Assembly (NCBI GenBank): GCA_030149965.1
Contig: JASLHB010000072.1
Location: 1 to 36,191, forward strand
Reading direction: 5' to 3'
Length of the DNA stretch: 36,191 nucleotides
Origin: Wohlfahrtiimonas sp.
GTDB taxonomy: Bacteria; Pseudomonadota; Gammaproteobacteria; Cardiobacteriales; Wohlfahrtiimonadaceae
Below the pieces are notes generated by a model, which was not told where the DNA came from, did no database searches, and was given only the letters and a program-made list of their open reading frames with translations. Position numbers and translations under genes: made by a program. Shown in pieces: positions 1 through 7,448 of the stretch. Position 1 is the stretch's first letter, and each line of letters starts with the position of its first letter.

Positions 1-8
1 TCCCTTCT

Positions 9-88
9 TTGGGCGGTTCGGCTGTGTCTGTTTTTCAATAAAGTTTCAAGAAGAACAAATCAAAACCCGCCTAACGGCGGGTTTTTTT
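9..88 (+). promoter_or_regulatory. Candidate trp attenuator upstream of trpE (window-truncated)
   Basis: A terminator hairpin (62-88) lies just before trpE, where the trp attenuator lies in Escherichia coli, and its left arm plus loop (CCCGCCTAA) matches the E. coli attenuator as I remember it. An upstream segment at 9-16 (TTGGGCGG) can pair with 67-74 (CCGCCTAA) over eight positions including one G-T pair. That would form an antiterminator excluding the terminator. The leader peptide and region 1 would lie before the window start, so Trp codons cannot be checked. The alternative is that the hairpin only ends an upstream gene: a reading frame closing with TAA at 39-41 is compatible with a C-terminus. 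Confidence 0.4.
62..88 (+). terminator. Rho-independent terminator upstream of trpE
   Basis: The stem is CCCGCC (66-71) with GGCGGG (76-81), extended by A-T pairs, with loop TAAC and a run of seven T at 82-88. It ends either an upstream gene or the trp leader transcript. Confidence 0.85.
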
Positions 89-121
89 ATACCTAAATTA
101 TGTTTGCACAAAGGAAAATTT

Positions 122-1690
122 ATGAACTATGCATTTTCAAGCTTACAAACAATATTGAATTACCAAGACAATCCCGCAGAGTTGTTTCATCATTATTGCG
201 AGAATAAGCCCAATACTTTGCTACTAGAATCAGCAGATGTGGATAGTAAAGAGAACCTAAAAAGCTTATTGGTGATTGAATCTGCAGTTAAAATCACAGC
301 GAATAATCGTACTGTGACTTATGAAGCTTTAACGGAAAATGGACAAAATTTACTTACTGTTATTCATCAAAAATTAGCAGCAATGAATGTTGGTACAGAT
401 TTACAAGGCACAACATTAAATGCTGTTTTTCCTAAAGCAACAGACTATTTATCAGAAGATGAAAAGCTCTGTTCACTATCCATCTTTGATGGTTTACGCG
501 TGTTATTAACGATTGCACAAGAGAATTTGGTTAATCCAGAAGAGCTATTAATGACAGGTTTATTTGCTTATGAATTAGCCTATTTATTTGAACCTGTAGC
601 TGAAGAAAATTTTGCAAAAAAATGTGCGGATTACACGTTTTATATTGCTGAACACATGATCACATTAGATCATCAAACAAAGCAGAGCAGATTGATATCT
701 TTGGTGACAGATCACGATGCAGAATCGCAAATCTCTCGAAATGTTAAAGCGCAGCATGATAAGCTTTTAGCAAAATATGATGGCGAAATTTTAAAGATCG
801 AAAAAGACCAATTCAAGAATGAGTCAAGCAGTGTTTCAACGAATATCTCAGATGATGCTTTTGGTGAAAAAGTTAAAGCTTTAAAAGGCTATATTCAGCA
901 GGGCGATGTGTTTCAAGTTGTACCATCTCGCCAGTTTTATGTAGATTGTCCAGCGCCATTTTTAGCATATTTGCAACTCAAAAAAAATAACCCGAGCCCT
1001 TATCTATTCTACATGCAGGATCAGGATTTTACGCTCTTTGGCGCATCACCAGAAAGTGCTTTGAAATATACTAAAAATAGCAATGAAGTGGAACTTTACC
1101 CAATTGCAGGCACGCGCCCAAGAGGATTTACAAAAGATGGTAGCATCAATCCTGATTTGGATAGTCGCTTGGAATTATCGTTAAGAACGGATCAAAAAGA
1201 GTTATCCGAGCATTTTATGTTGGTGGATTTAGCACGCAATGATTTAGCGAAAATCTGTGTGCCAGGCTCAAGATATGTTGCGGATCTAACGAAAGTGGAT
1301 CGCTATGCTTATGTGATGCACTTGGTTTCTCGTGTCGTTGGGCAATTGCAAGGGAATTTGGATTGCTTCCATGCTTATCAGTCTACTATGAATATGGGCA
1401 CATTAACAGGTGCACCAAAAATTAGAGCGATGCAGTTAATCCATGAGCATGAGAATGTACCTCGTGGCAGTTATGGCGGTGCTGTTGGTTATTTCACAGG
1501 GAAAGGCGATTTCGATACTTGTATCGTGATTCGCTCTGCATTTGTGCAAGACGGTGTTGCGTCAGTGCAAGCAGGTGCAGGCGTTGTGAAAAATTCAGAT
1601 CCACGTTCAGAAATGGAAGAGACAAAATCAAAAGCACGTTCAGTGGTGAATGCCATTTTACAAGCGCATCAATCTAAGGAGAAATTCTAA
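122..1690 (+). CDS. trpE: Anthranilate synthase component I (TrpE)
   Basis: This is the large subunit of anthranilate synthase, which makes anthranilate from chorismate with ammonia supplied by TrpG, the first committed step of tryptophan synthesis. It has 522 residues, close to E. coli TrpE (520), and is similar along its whole length. The N-terminal LLLESAD segment is the tryptophan feedback-inhibition site of TrpE and separates it from PabB. The chorismate-binding half holds FQVVPSR, PIAGTRPRG, ELSEHFMLVDLARNDL, the GTLTGAPK block and GSYGGAVGYF. I place the start at ATG 122, not at an in-frame alternative at 104, because AAGGA at 111-115 lies six bases before it. The stop codon overlaps the trpG start (TAATG), so translation is coupled. 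A possible attenuator lies upstream. Confidence 0.96.
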   Translation: MNYAFSSLQTILNYQDNPAELFHHYCENKPNTLLLESADVDSKENLKSLLVIESAVKITANNRTVTYEALTENGQNLLTVIHQKLAAMNVGTDLQGTTLNAVFPKATDYLSEDEKLCSLSIFDGLRVLLTIAQENLVNPEELLMTGLFAYELAYLFEPVAEENFAKKCADYTFYIAEHMITLDHQTKQSRLISLVTDHDAESQISRNVKAQHDKLLAKYDGEILKIEKDQFKNESSSVSTNISDDAFGEKVKALKGYIQQGDVFQVVPSRQFYVDCPAPFLAYLQLKKNNPSPYLFYMQDQDFTLFGASPESALKYTKNSNEVELYPIAGTRPRGFTKDGSINPDLDSRLELSLRTDQKELSEHFMLVDLARNDLAKICVPGSRYVADLTKVDRYAYVMHLVSRVVGQLQGNLDCFHAYQSTMNMGTLTGAPKIRAMQLIHEHENVPRGSYGGAVGYFTGKGDFDTCIVIRSAFVQDGVASVQAGAGVVKNSDPRSEMEETKSKARSVVNAILQAHQSKEKF

Positions 1691-2274
1691 TGGCTAACAT
1701 CATTTTTATGGATAATTTTGATTCCTTCACTTACAACATCGTGGATGATTTAAGAACGATGGGGCACAACGTTGAGATTTATCGTAATAACTTATCCACT
1801 GAATTTTTCTTAGAAAAATTAGCGCAAACAGAAAATCCACTGTTATTTTTATCACCGGGGCCATGTTACCCAAAAGATGCAGGTTCAATGTTAGATGTGA
1901 TCAAAGTATCCATTGGTCAATATCCAATGATTGGCATTTGCTTAGGGCATCAAGCAATCATTGAAACCTATGGCGGCAAGATCATTCCTGCCGATGATTA
2001 TGTTCATGGAGAAACTTCACATATTCAACACGATGGGCAAGCGATGTTTAATGGTTTGCCGAATCCTATGAGCGTTGCGCGTTATCATTCTTTAGTGGGT
2101 GTTGATATTCCAAAAGCCTTAACAATCAATGCTTCTGTGAATAATATGGCGATGGCTGTGCGTGATGATAAAAACTATGTGATGGGCTTTCAATTTCACC
2201 CTGAATCAATTTTAACCACAGATGGTTATTGTCTATTATCTCAATCTATTGATTGGTTGCTGGATTTTTATTGA
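1690..2274 (+). CDS. trpG: Anthranilate synthase component II, glutamine amidotransferase (TrpG)
   Basis: This class I glutamine amidotransferase hydrolyses glutamine and channels ammonia to TrpE. The protein has 194 residues. The nucleophile is Cys84 in GICLGHQA, and the His170/Glu172 pair lies in FHPES. The N-terminal NFDSFTYN and the LSPGP oxyanion strand are also present. TrpG is a single-domain protein here, unlike the TrpG-TrpD fusion of E. coli. AAGGAG at 1676-1681 is its SD and the start overlaps the trpE stop. Some TrpG proteins also serve PabB in folate synthesis, which cannot be judged here. No trpD, trpC, trpB or trpA follows, so the pathway genes are split. Confidence 0.95.
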   Translation: MANIIFMDNFDSFTYNIVDDLRTMGHNVEIYRNNLSTEFFLEKLAQTENPLLFLSPGPCYPKDAGSMLDVIKVSIGQYPMIGICLGHQAIIETYGGKIIPADDYVHGETSHIQHDGQAMFNGLPNPMSVARYHSLVGVDIPKALTINASVNNMAMAVRDDKNYVMGFQFHPESILTTDGYCLLSQSIDWLLDFY

Positions 2275-2445
2275 TATATCTATATCATTTTTTGCATGTA
2301 TAATTTTAGCGATTTTCAAAGCGTGCTATAAGTTATTTTTCGCTTTATAATAAAGCGGTTGCGCAATGCAATGATGGTGTAGCCCTTAATGGTTGCAGTT
2401 CTAAATATTTGATGTATAGACCAATTAGGGAGGTTCGCTAGAATT

Positions 2446-3807
2446 ATGACGCAATCAGAAAGGCTTTTGGAATTAAGAAATGCGCCCATTCGTAAACTGC
2501 TATGGAAATATGCTTTACCAGCGATTGTAGGTAGTACAGTCACAGCGCTTTATAATATTATTACGCGCTATTTTATTGGTAATGCTGATTATTTAAATGA
2601 TGATGCGATGAGCGCAATGGGATTAGCATTGCCTATTATGACAATTTTAGCTGCTTTTGGAATGTTAGTGGGCGCAGGTGCAGGTAGTCGAATTTCTATT
2701 TTCTTAGGCAATGAAGAATATGATAAAGCTGAAAAAGTTGTTGGTACATCCTTAATATTAACTTGTGTCATCACAATCACCATTTCTATGACATTTTTTA
2801 TATTTCTCAAGCCATTAGTACATTTTTTAGGTGCAGATGAAGGTACTTATCAATATACATATGACTTTTTAAAATATTATTTACCAGGTGCAATTTTCGC
2901 TAATCTTTGTTTTAGTTTTAATAATATGATGCGTGCATCTGGCTATCCCAAAAAAGCCATGTATACGATGCTGTTAACATTAGTCTTGAATGCAATTTTT
3001 GCCCCAATTTTCATATATCAATTTCGCTGGGGAATTGAAGGTGCAGCTTTATCTATAGTGCTATCTATGGTGATTGGCACGATTTTTGTGATGCAACATT
3101 TTATGAGTCAAAAATCTGCAATTAGTTTTAAGCTACCCAATGTCCGTTTTAATTGGAGCATTACAAAAGCAATTTTAAGTATTGGGATGTCTCCATTTTT
3201 AATGAACTTGGTTTCAGGCAGTATTATTTTTATCATCATTCAGCAAGTGAAAATTTATGGCGGTTCAGTTGCTGTTGGTGCTTATACAATTGTGAATGTA
3301 TTGTTAATGTTGGTTGTTTTGATTTTGCTAGGATTAACTCAGGGTATGCAGCCAATTGTGGGTTATAGTTTTGGTGCGAAAAACATATCACGTTTGCGTG
3401 AAGCATTGCTGCAAACTATTAAGGTTGGATTAATCATAGGTGTTATTGCTATGATTATTGGTGTGTTTTTCTCATCTGTAGTGGTTGATTTCTTTAATCC
3501 ATCGCCTGAACTGGCAGCGGTTGCTGTGAATGCTATTAAAATTGTGACAATTTTATTCCCGTTAGTAGGTTTTCAAACGGTTGTGACAATTTTTTTCCAA
3601 AGTATTGGTAAAGTTAAACATTCGATTTTCCTAAGCTTAAGTCGCCAAATTTTATTCTTAATTCCGGGCTTATTTATTTTTCCAAAATATTTTGGTATTG
3701 ATGGCGTTTGGTATGCCATTTTTGTTGCAGATTTAACATCTACTTGTACTGCAGTATTATTTTTATGGATTCAATTAAAAGAGTTTAGACGATTTTTAAA
3801 AGATTAA
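2446..3807 (+). CDS. MATE family multidrug/toxin efflux transporter
   Basis: This is an inner-membrane exporter of the MATE family (NorM/MepA/DinF relatives), which uses a Na+ or H+ gradient to expel cationic drugs and other organic compounds. It has 453 residues with about twelve hydrophobic helices in two similar halves, the family norm. Family signs are the N-terminal PIRKLLWKYALPAIVGS, the GAGAGSRIS turn in the first half, and the TQGMQPIVGYSFGAK element opening the second half. The start is ATG 2446, with GGGAGG at 2428-2433 (spacing 12, slightly long). It is monocistronic: a 171-base gap separates it from trpG. The substrate cannot be told from sequence. Confidence 0.9.
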   Translation: MTQSERLLELRNAPIRKLLWKYALPAIVGSTVTALYNIITRYFIGNADYLNDDAMSAMGLALPIMTILAAFGMLVGAGAGSRISIFLGNEEYDKAEKVVGTSLILTCVITITISMTFFIFLKPLVHFLGADEGTYQYTYDFLKYYLPGAIFANLCFSFNNMMRASGYPKKAMYTMLLTLVLNAIFAPIFIYQFRWGIEGAALSIVLSMVIGTIFVMQHFMSQKSAISFKLPNVRFNWSITKAILSIGMSPFLMNLVSGSIIFIIIQQVKIYGGSVAVGAYTIVNVLLMLVVLILLGLTQGMQPIVGYSFGAKNISRLREALLQTIKVGLIIGVIAMIIGVFFSSVVVDFFNPSPELAAVAVNAIKIVTILFPLVGFQTVVTIFFQSIGKVKHSIFLSLSRQILFLIPGLFIFPKYFGIDGVWYAIFVADLTSTCTAVLFLWIQLKEFRRFLKD

Positions 3808-3915
3808 AGAATGCTATATGTGATCAATAGGATATTTGAATTTTGATCTTATATTGAAAATTGCTAGAGTGAAGTAATCAAGCAATATTATGAATACTGA
3901 CATAAGGAAGAAAGT

Positions 3916-4131
3916 ATGAATAAGATTATGAAATTAACAGCATTGTTGGGTTTGTTTGTAATGATAGCAGGTTGCTCTACTTGGAATGGCATGAGTTCTA
4001 GAGAGAAGAAAATGGCAGGTGGTGCAGCAGTTGGTGCTGTAACTGGCGCATGGATTTTTGATGGCGCTGTATTAGGCACTGTTGGTGGTGCAGCTGTCGG
4101 TGGCTTGGTGGGTGATCAAATCGGTAAATAG
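3916..4131 (+). CDS. osmB: OsmB-like glycine-zipper lipoprotein
   Basis: This small outer-membrane lipoprotein has 71 residues, against 72 in E. coli OsmB, and shares its layout. It has a lipoprotein signal with lipobox IAGC (Cys20), a short Ser/Trp-containing linker, then a glycine-zipper hairpin (AGGAAVGAVTGA ... GTVGGAAVGGLVGDQIGK). OsmB is an osmotic and stationary-phase stress lipoprotein in enterics, and its biochemical role is poorly known. SD AAGGAAG is at 3904-3910. A possible promoter is TTGATC (3843-3848), 16 bases, TAGAGT (3865-3870). The gene ends in a strong terminator (4157-4182), so it is expressed alone. The name is based on length, architecture and the shared C-terminal sequence. 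Confidence 0.8.
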   Translation: MNKIMKLTALLGLFVMIAGCSTWNGMSSREKKMAGGAAVGAVTGAWIFDGAVLGTVGGAAVGGLVGDQIGK

Positions 4132-4156
4132 TGATTCCCCATGAATATTGAATAGC

Positions 4157-4182
4157 AAAAGGATCTTAAAAGATCCTTTTTT
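4157..4182 (+). terminator. Rho-independent terminator after the osmB-like gene
   Basis: A ten-base-pair stem AAAAGGATCT / AGATCCTTTT (4157-4166 with 4171-4180), loop TAAA, then further T. Confidence 0.9.
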
Positions 4183-4357
4183 ATTAAAATCGTTATGTAA
4201 TAGATTATATTTTGTTTCGCGTTATTAAAATAAATAATATAAACTCTTGGACTTGAATAAATAATGCGAATAATAGAGATTATGAAAAAGAATATGCAGA
4301 AAGAGAGCGCCAAGCGAAATTAGAAGCTGAAAAAAAAGATTAGCTGACATTGCAGAA

Positions 4358-4807
4358 TTGAAAGCAAAGATTGTGTCAAATCATGCAGATCAATTTTGGC
4401 AAGATAAATTAACATTGATATTAAAATTTGAATGTCAGAGAGGATTTTATGGTGAACTGCCTGTAGATTGTGTTGCTTGGGGAAGCTTTCAAGAAGATGT
4501 TCTTAATGAAGGTTTGAAATCGTTAGAGCCATTAAGTTTTGATGAAGTCGTTGCGGAAGAAAATGCATTATGCTCTAAAGATAAACGAGAAGGTTCAGCG
4601 TGTTCTGTTTGGGGAAAATCATTGATCCAAAGAACTGAAGTATTGGTTGCTGATGTTGCAACAGTGAAATCTATGAAGTTAGGTTGGGGCGAAGAGTCTA
4701 CAGCAATGAGCAAACTCACAAACTCTGCGCCATGCTATCAAGTTTCTCATGCATATAGTAAGCGTGGATTAGGTTTCGTTGGATCATTCAGAGAACCTAT
4801 TCAATAA
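4358..4807 (+). CDS. Unrecognised protein, probably frameshifted at its 5' end
   Basis: I do not recognise this protein. The open frame gives 149 residues from a TTG at 4358 with no SD. It has five cysteines (26, 38, 72, 82, 126) and no evident membrane segment. Coding-like sequence continues upstream in another frame: 4281-4340 reads as a charged coiled-coil-like segment (YEKEYAERERQAKLEAEKK) that hits TAG at 4341. A one-base backward shift in the A8 run at 4330-4337 joins it directly to the downstream frame as RLADIAELKAKIV. The upstream frame is closed by TGA at 4254 and has no ATG, GTG or TTG, so the real 5' end may be lost. It could be a decayed gene, a recent indel, or a product of slippage at the A8 run. 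The gene ends in a clean terminator. Confidence 0.55.
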   Translation: MKAKIVSNHADQFWQDKLTLILKFECQRGFYGELPVDCVAWGSFQEDVLNEGLKSLEPLSFDEVVAEENALCSKDKREGSACSVWGKSLIQRTEVLVADVATVKSMKLGWGEESTAMSKLTNSAPCYQVSHAYSKRGLGFVGSFREPIQ

Positions 4808-4831
4808 CAAATATTGAGTTGATATGATGTC

Positions 4832-4857
4832 AAAAGGGATCCGAGTGATCCCTTTTT
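4832..4857 (+). terminator. Rho-independent terminator
   Basis: A ten-base-pair stem AAAAGGGATC / GATCCCTTTT (4832-4841 with 4847-4856) with loop CGAGT and trailing T. It isolates the preceding gene from the patA operon. Confidence 0.88.
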
Positions 4858-4910
4858 AAGGCCTGCAAAAATATACGGATCAGTAATAAAAATGATGAAT
4901 CCAATTTTTT

Positions 4911-4958
4911 CTCACAGAATTATATGATAAAGTTGCTGCGCTCACAGGTGAGTGTGAG
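4911..4958. promoter_or_regulatory. Cluster of CTCAC/GTGAG half-sites before patA
   Basis: CTCACAG occurs at 4911-4917, and 4941-4958 reads CTCACAGGTGAGTGTGAG, giving four copies of CTCAC or its complement within 48 bases. The last three form overlapping inverted repeats, including a CTCACA/TGTGAG hairpin with a six-base loop. This could be an operator for the O-acetylation operon. No convincing promoter was found beside it, so the role is a guess. Confidence 0.3.
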
Positions 4959-4997
4959 ATTTAATAATGAAAAAGTATAACTAAATAAGGTTGCATC

Positions 4998-6401
4998 GTG
5001 AGTTATTTATCAATTGAGTTTTCGGCCGTCTTTCTGCTTTTTTTTATAGTGTATTGGTGCTTTAAATCACGTGCAGAAATTCAAAATGTCATTTTAGTGA
5101 TTAGCAGTTATTGTTTGGTGGGATTATTTAATATTGATTTTGCTTTGATATTAGCAAGTTATAGTATTGTTATTTATCTACTATCATCTTGCATCAGTTA
5201 TAGCTCACATTCAAAATTTTGGTTAGTAATATCATTGATTGTTGCCATTGGTAATTTAGCTGTTTTCAAGTATTACAATTTCTTTTTGCCAGAAATTCAA
5301 AAGCAATTTGCAGAATTTGGTATGACTTTCTCTGCGCCGATTGCAGAAATTCTTTTGCCCATTGGAATTTCATTCTATACATTTCATTCTGTGAGTTATT
5401 TGGTTTCTTTGTATAAAAAAGAGATTGAACCTGTAAGTTTTTTTGATTTCGCATTATTTTTAGCATTTTTTCCCAGTGTTATCGCTGGACCAATTAATCG
5501 TGCAAAAGAATTTTTACCACAAATTCAAGCCAAAACACGTGAAATTATCGAGCCGCATCGAGCTTTTACATTGATTATTTTGGCCATTATTAAAGTTTAT
5601 TGGTTAAGTTCAGTATTATCACAGTCTTATGTTAAGCCTTTTTTTGATAATCCTAGCGCATATCACACTGTAGAATTAGTTGCTGCTTTGTATGCTTATG
5701 CAATTGAAATATATCTGAATTTTTCAGGTTATACGGATTTGGTGACGGGCATTGCATTGTTGTTAGGTTTTAAATTGCCTATGAATTTTAATTTTCCTTA
5801 TTTAGCGACAAATTTACGTGAATTCTGGCAGCGTTGGCATATCAGCTTATCCACTTGGATTAGAGATTATGTTTATTTTCCATTGGGTGGTAGCCGTTCA
5901 GGATTCACTAGAACACAAGTTAACGTCATGATTGCCATGGTTTTATCTGGATTATGGCATGGTGAAACATTGAATTTCCTGATTTGGGGAATGATTCATG
6001 GAGTCGGCATTATATGTTTAAATATGGGCGATAAGGTTTTGGGAAAAGATCTTGTATCTAAACATTCGCCATTTGTTGCACGTTTACTCATGTTTAACTA
6101 CATCTGTTTCGGCTGGTTATTTTTTAGAAGTGCTAGCTTTGATGATGCGAAAGAATATTTTAATGCCATGATGACAAATATAAGCAATATTGGTTCGCCT
6201 TTAGATGCTGCATTGTTCATTGGGGCATTCGTTGTGATTTATGCGTTGTATCCTTTATTAGCGAAATTACCTGAGCAATTCATAAAAATGATTAAACAAA
6301 TTCATTGGACATTATTGCCTTTAGTTTTTGTTTTGATTTTGTGGTGTGTGATTTATTTAGCACCATCAGGTATTCCACAATTTATTTATGCGAGTTTTTA
6401 G
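4998..6401 (+). CDS. patA: Peptidoglycan O-acetyltransferase, membrane component PatA/PacA (MBOAT family)
   Basis: This integral membrane protein of the MBOAT family (AlgI/DltB/PatA) is 467 residues long with about eleven hydrophobic segments. It is expected to move acetyl groups from the cytoplasm across the membrane to PatB. Family hallmarks are SFYTFHSVSYL near 126-135, FSGYTDLVTGIALLLG, the conserved NFNFPYLATNLREFWQRWHI block near 263-282, YVYFPLGG, and the catalytic-histidine region LSGLWHGETLNFLIWGMIHG with His321 and His334. AlgI of alginate synthesis is the close alternative. The downstream PatB-like and Ape1-like SGNH proteins point to peptidoglycan O-acetylation instead. Translation starts at GTG 4998, seven bases after TAAGG. 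It is the first gene of a three-gene operon. Confidence 0.85.
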   Translation: MSYLSIEFSAVFLLFFIVYWCFKSRAEIQNVILVISSYCLVGLFNIDFALILASYSIVIYLLSSCISYSSHSKFWLVISLIVAIGNLAVFKYYNFFLPEIQKQFAEFGMTFSAPIAEILLPIGISFYTFHSVSYLVSLYKKEIEPVSFFDFALFLAFFPSVIAGPINRAKEFLPQIQAKTREIIEPHRAFTLIILAIIKVYWLSSVLSQSYVKPFFDNPSAYHTVELVAALYAYAIEIYLNFSGYTDLVTGIALLLGFKLPMNFNFPYLATNLREFWQRWHISLSTWIRDYVYFPLGGSRSGFTRTQVNVMIAMVLSGLWHGETLNFLIWGMIHGVGIICLNMGDKVLGKDLVSKHSPFVARLLMFNYICFGWLFFRSASFDDAKEYFNAMMTNISNIGSPLDAALFIGAFVVIYALYPLLAKLPEQFIKMIKQIHWTLLPLVFVLILWCVIYLAPSGIPQFIYASF

Positions 6402-6410
6402 GATATTGCC

Positions 6411-7448
6411 ATGCGTGTTGTTAAAGTCTTTTATGTTTTAGTGGTTACGTTGGTAGGCATTATATTGTTATATCGTCAATCCATTGATATCTACTGGTCA
6501 CAAACTTATCATTCAAATTCTCCGTTAACCACATGGATGAATTCTCAGCCAGTGATTGAAATTGTAGAGATAGACAATGAAGTATCGAATGATGTGAGAG
6601 AAGTTGCTGATACAATTATTGAAATGCCAGAAGCATCAATAGAAGTTATTGATAATATTGAAAGCAAAGAAGAAATTGCAGAAATATCTACTACAATTGA
6701 AATGACTGAATTTGTCGATGATGTAGAAATTGCTGATAACTCAGTTGTAGAAGAAATAGTTCCTGAAGCAATACCTTCGAATGAAATTGTGGTGAAAGCA
6801 GGCGATGCTTTATTCTTTGTGGGAGATTCATTGATGCAAGGTGTTGCGCCGCGTGTGAAAGAAACTATCTATAAAGAGCATAAAATTGAAGGCATTGATC
6901 TGAGTAAGCAAAGCACAGGATTATCTTATCCTAGCTTTTTCAATTGGCCTGAAGTTGTCGAAAAGACTTTAGAGAAAAATAAGAATATCAAAGCAGTTTT
7001 GGTATTTTTAGGTCCTAATGATCCTTGGGATTTTCCTGTAAAAGGGCAGAAGAAGTATTTACGTTTTAAAAGTGAGGCTTGGGAAGAAGCTTATAGAGAG
7101 CGTATTCAACGCATTTTGTTGGCAGCGCAGAAGCATGATGCAAAAGTATTATGGATGGGCGCGCCTTGTATGCGAAAAACAAAATTGCATAAAGATGTTG
7201 TTTATCTGAATGAATTATACGAATCGGAAGTGGCTAAATTTAATGGACGTTATATTCCAACGAATGAAACATTAGGTTGCACCGATATTAAATACAGTGC
7301 TTATGTGAAAACAGAGCGCGGTAATGTAAAAGTAAGAACGGATGATGGGATTCATTTTTCTGTAAAAGGTCAACGCATGTTAGCGGATCAAATTATTGCA
7401 GAATTAACAATTCCATCATTAATAGAGGAAGAAAATAAAGATGGTTAA
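6411..7448 (+). CDS. patB: Peptidoglycan O-acetyltransferase PatB/PacB (SGNH family), with an acidic linker
   Basis: This membrane-anchored periplasmic SGNH enzyme is predicted to place acetyl groups on C6 of N-acetylmuramic acid. A transmembrane anchor spans about 5-21. An acidic Glu/Asp/Ile/Val-rich stretch at about 48-125 replaces any recognisable domain. The catalytic fold follows: block I FVGDSLMQG with Ser140, block II near SKQSTGLSYPS, block III GPNDPWD with Asn203, and the Asp312/His315 pair in DDGIHFS. Ser-Asp-x-x-His matches the order known for gonococcal PatB. The gene follows patA by nine bases and overlaps ape1 by eight, so all three are co-translated. Plain SGNH/DUF459 hydrolase is the fallback call. 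The acidic linker is longer than I would expect in PatB. Confidence 0.8.
   Translation: MRVVKVFYVLVVTLVGIILLYRQSIDIYWSQTYHSNSPLTTWMNSQPVIEIVEIDNEVSNDVREVADTIIEMPEASIEVIDNIESKEEIAEISTTIEMTEFVDDVEIADNSVVEEIVPEAIPSNEIVVKAGDALFFVGDSLMQGVAPRVKETIYKEHKIEGIDLSKQSTGLSYPSFFNWPEVVEKTLEKNKNIKAVLVFLGPNDPWDFPVKGQKKYLRFKSEAWEEAYRERIQRILLAAQKHDAKVLWMGAPCMRKTKLHKDVVYLNELYESEVAKFNGRYIPTNETLGCTDIKYSAYVKTERGNVKVRTDDGIHFSVKGQRMLADQIIAELTIPSLIEEENKDG

Noticed and set aside
3..41. Possible C-terminus of an upstream gene (frame ending TAA at 39-41)
   Set aside because: Only 12 codons are visible and no family can be recognised. The same bases may belong to a trp leader, so it is not listed as a gene.
104..121. Longer TrpE start at 104
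   Set aside because: Not supported by an SD. AAGGA at 111-115 fits ATG 122 and the family length.
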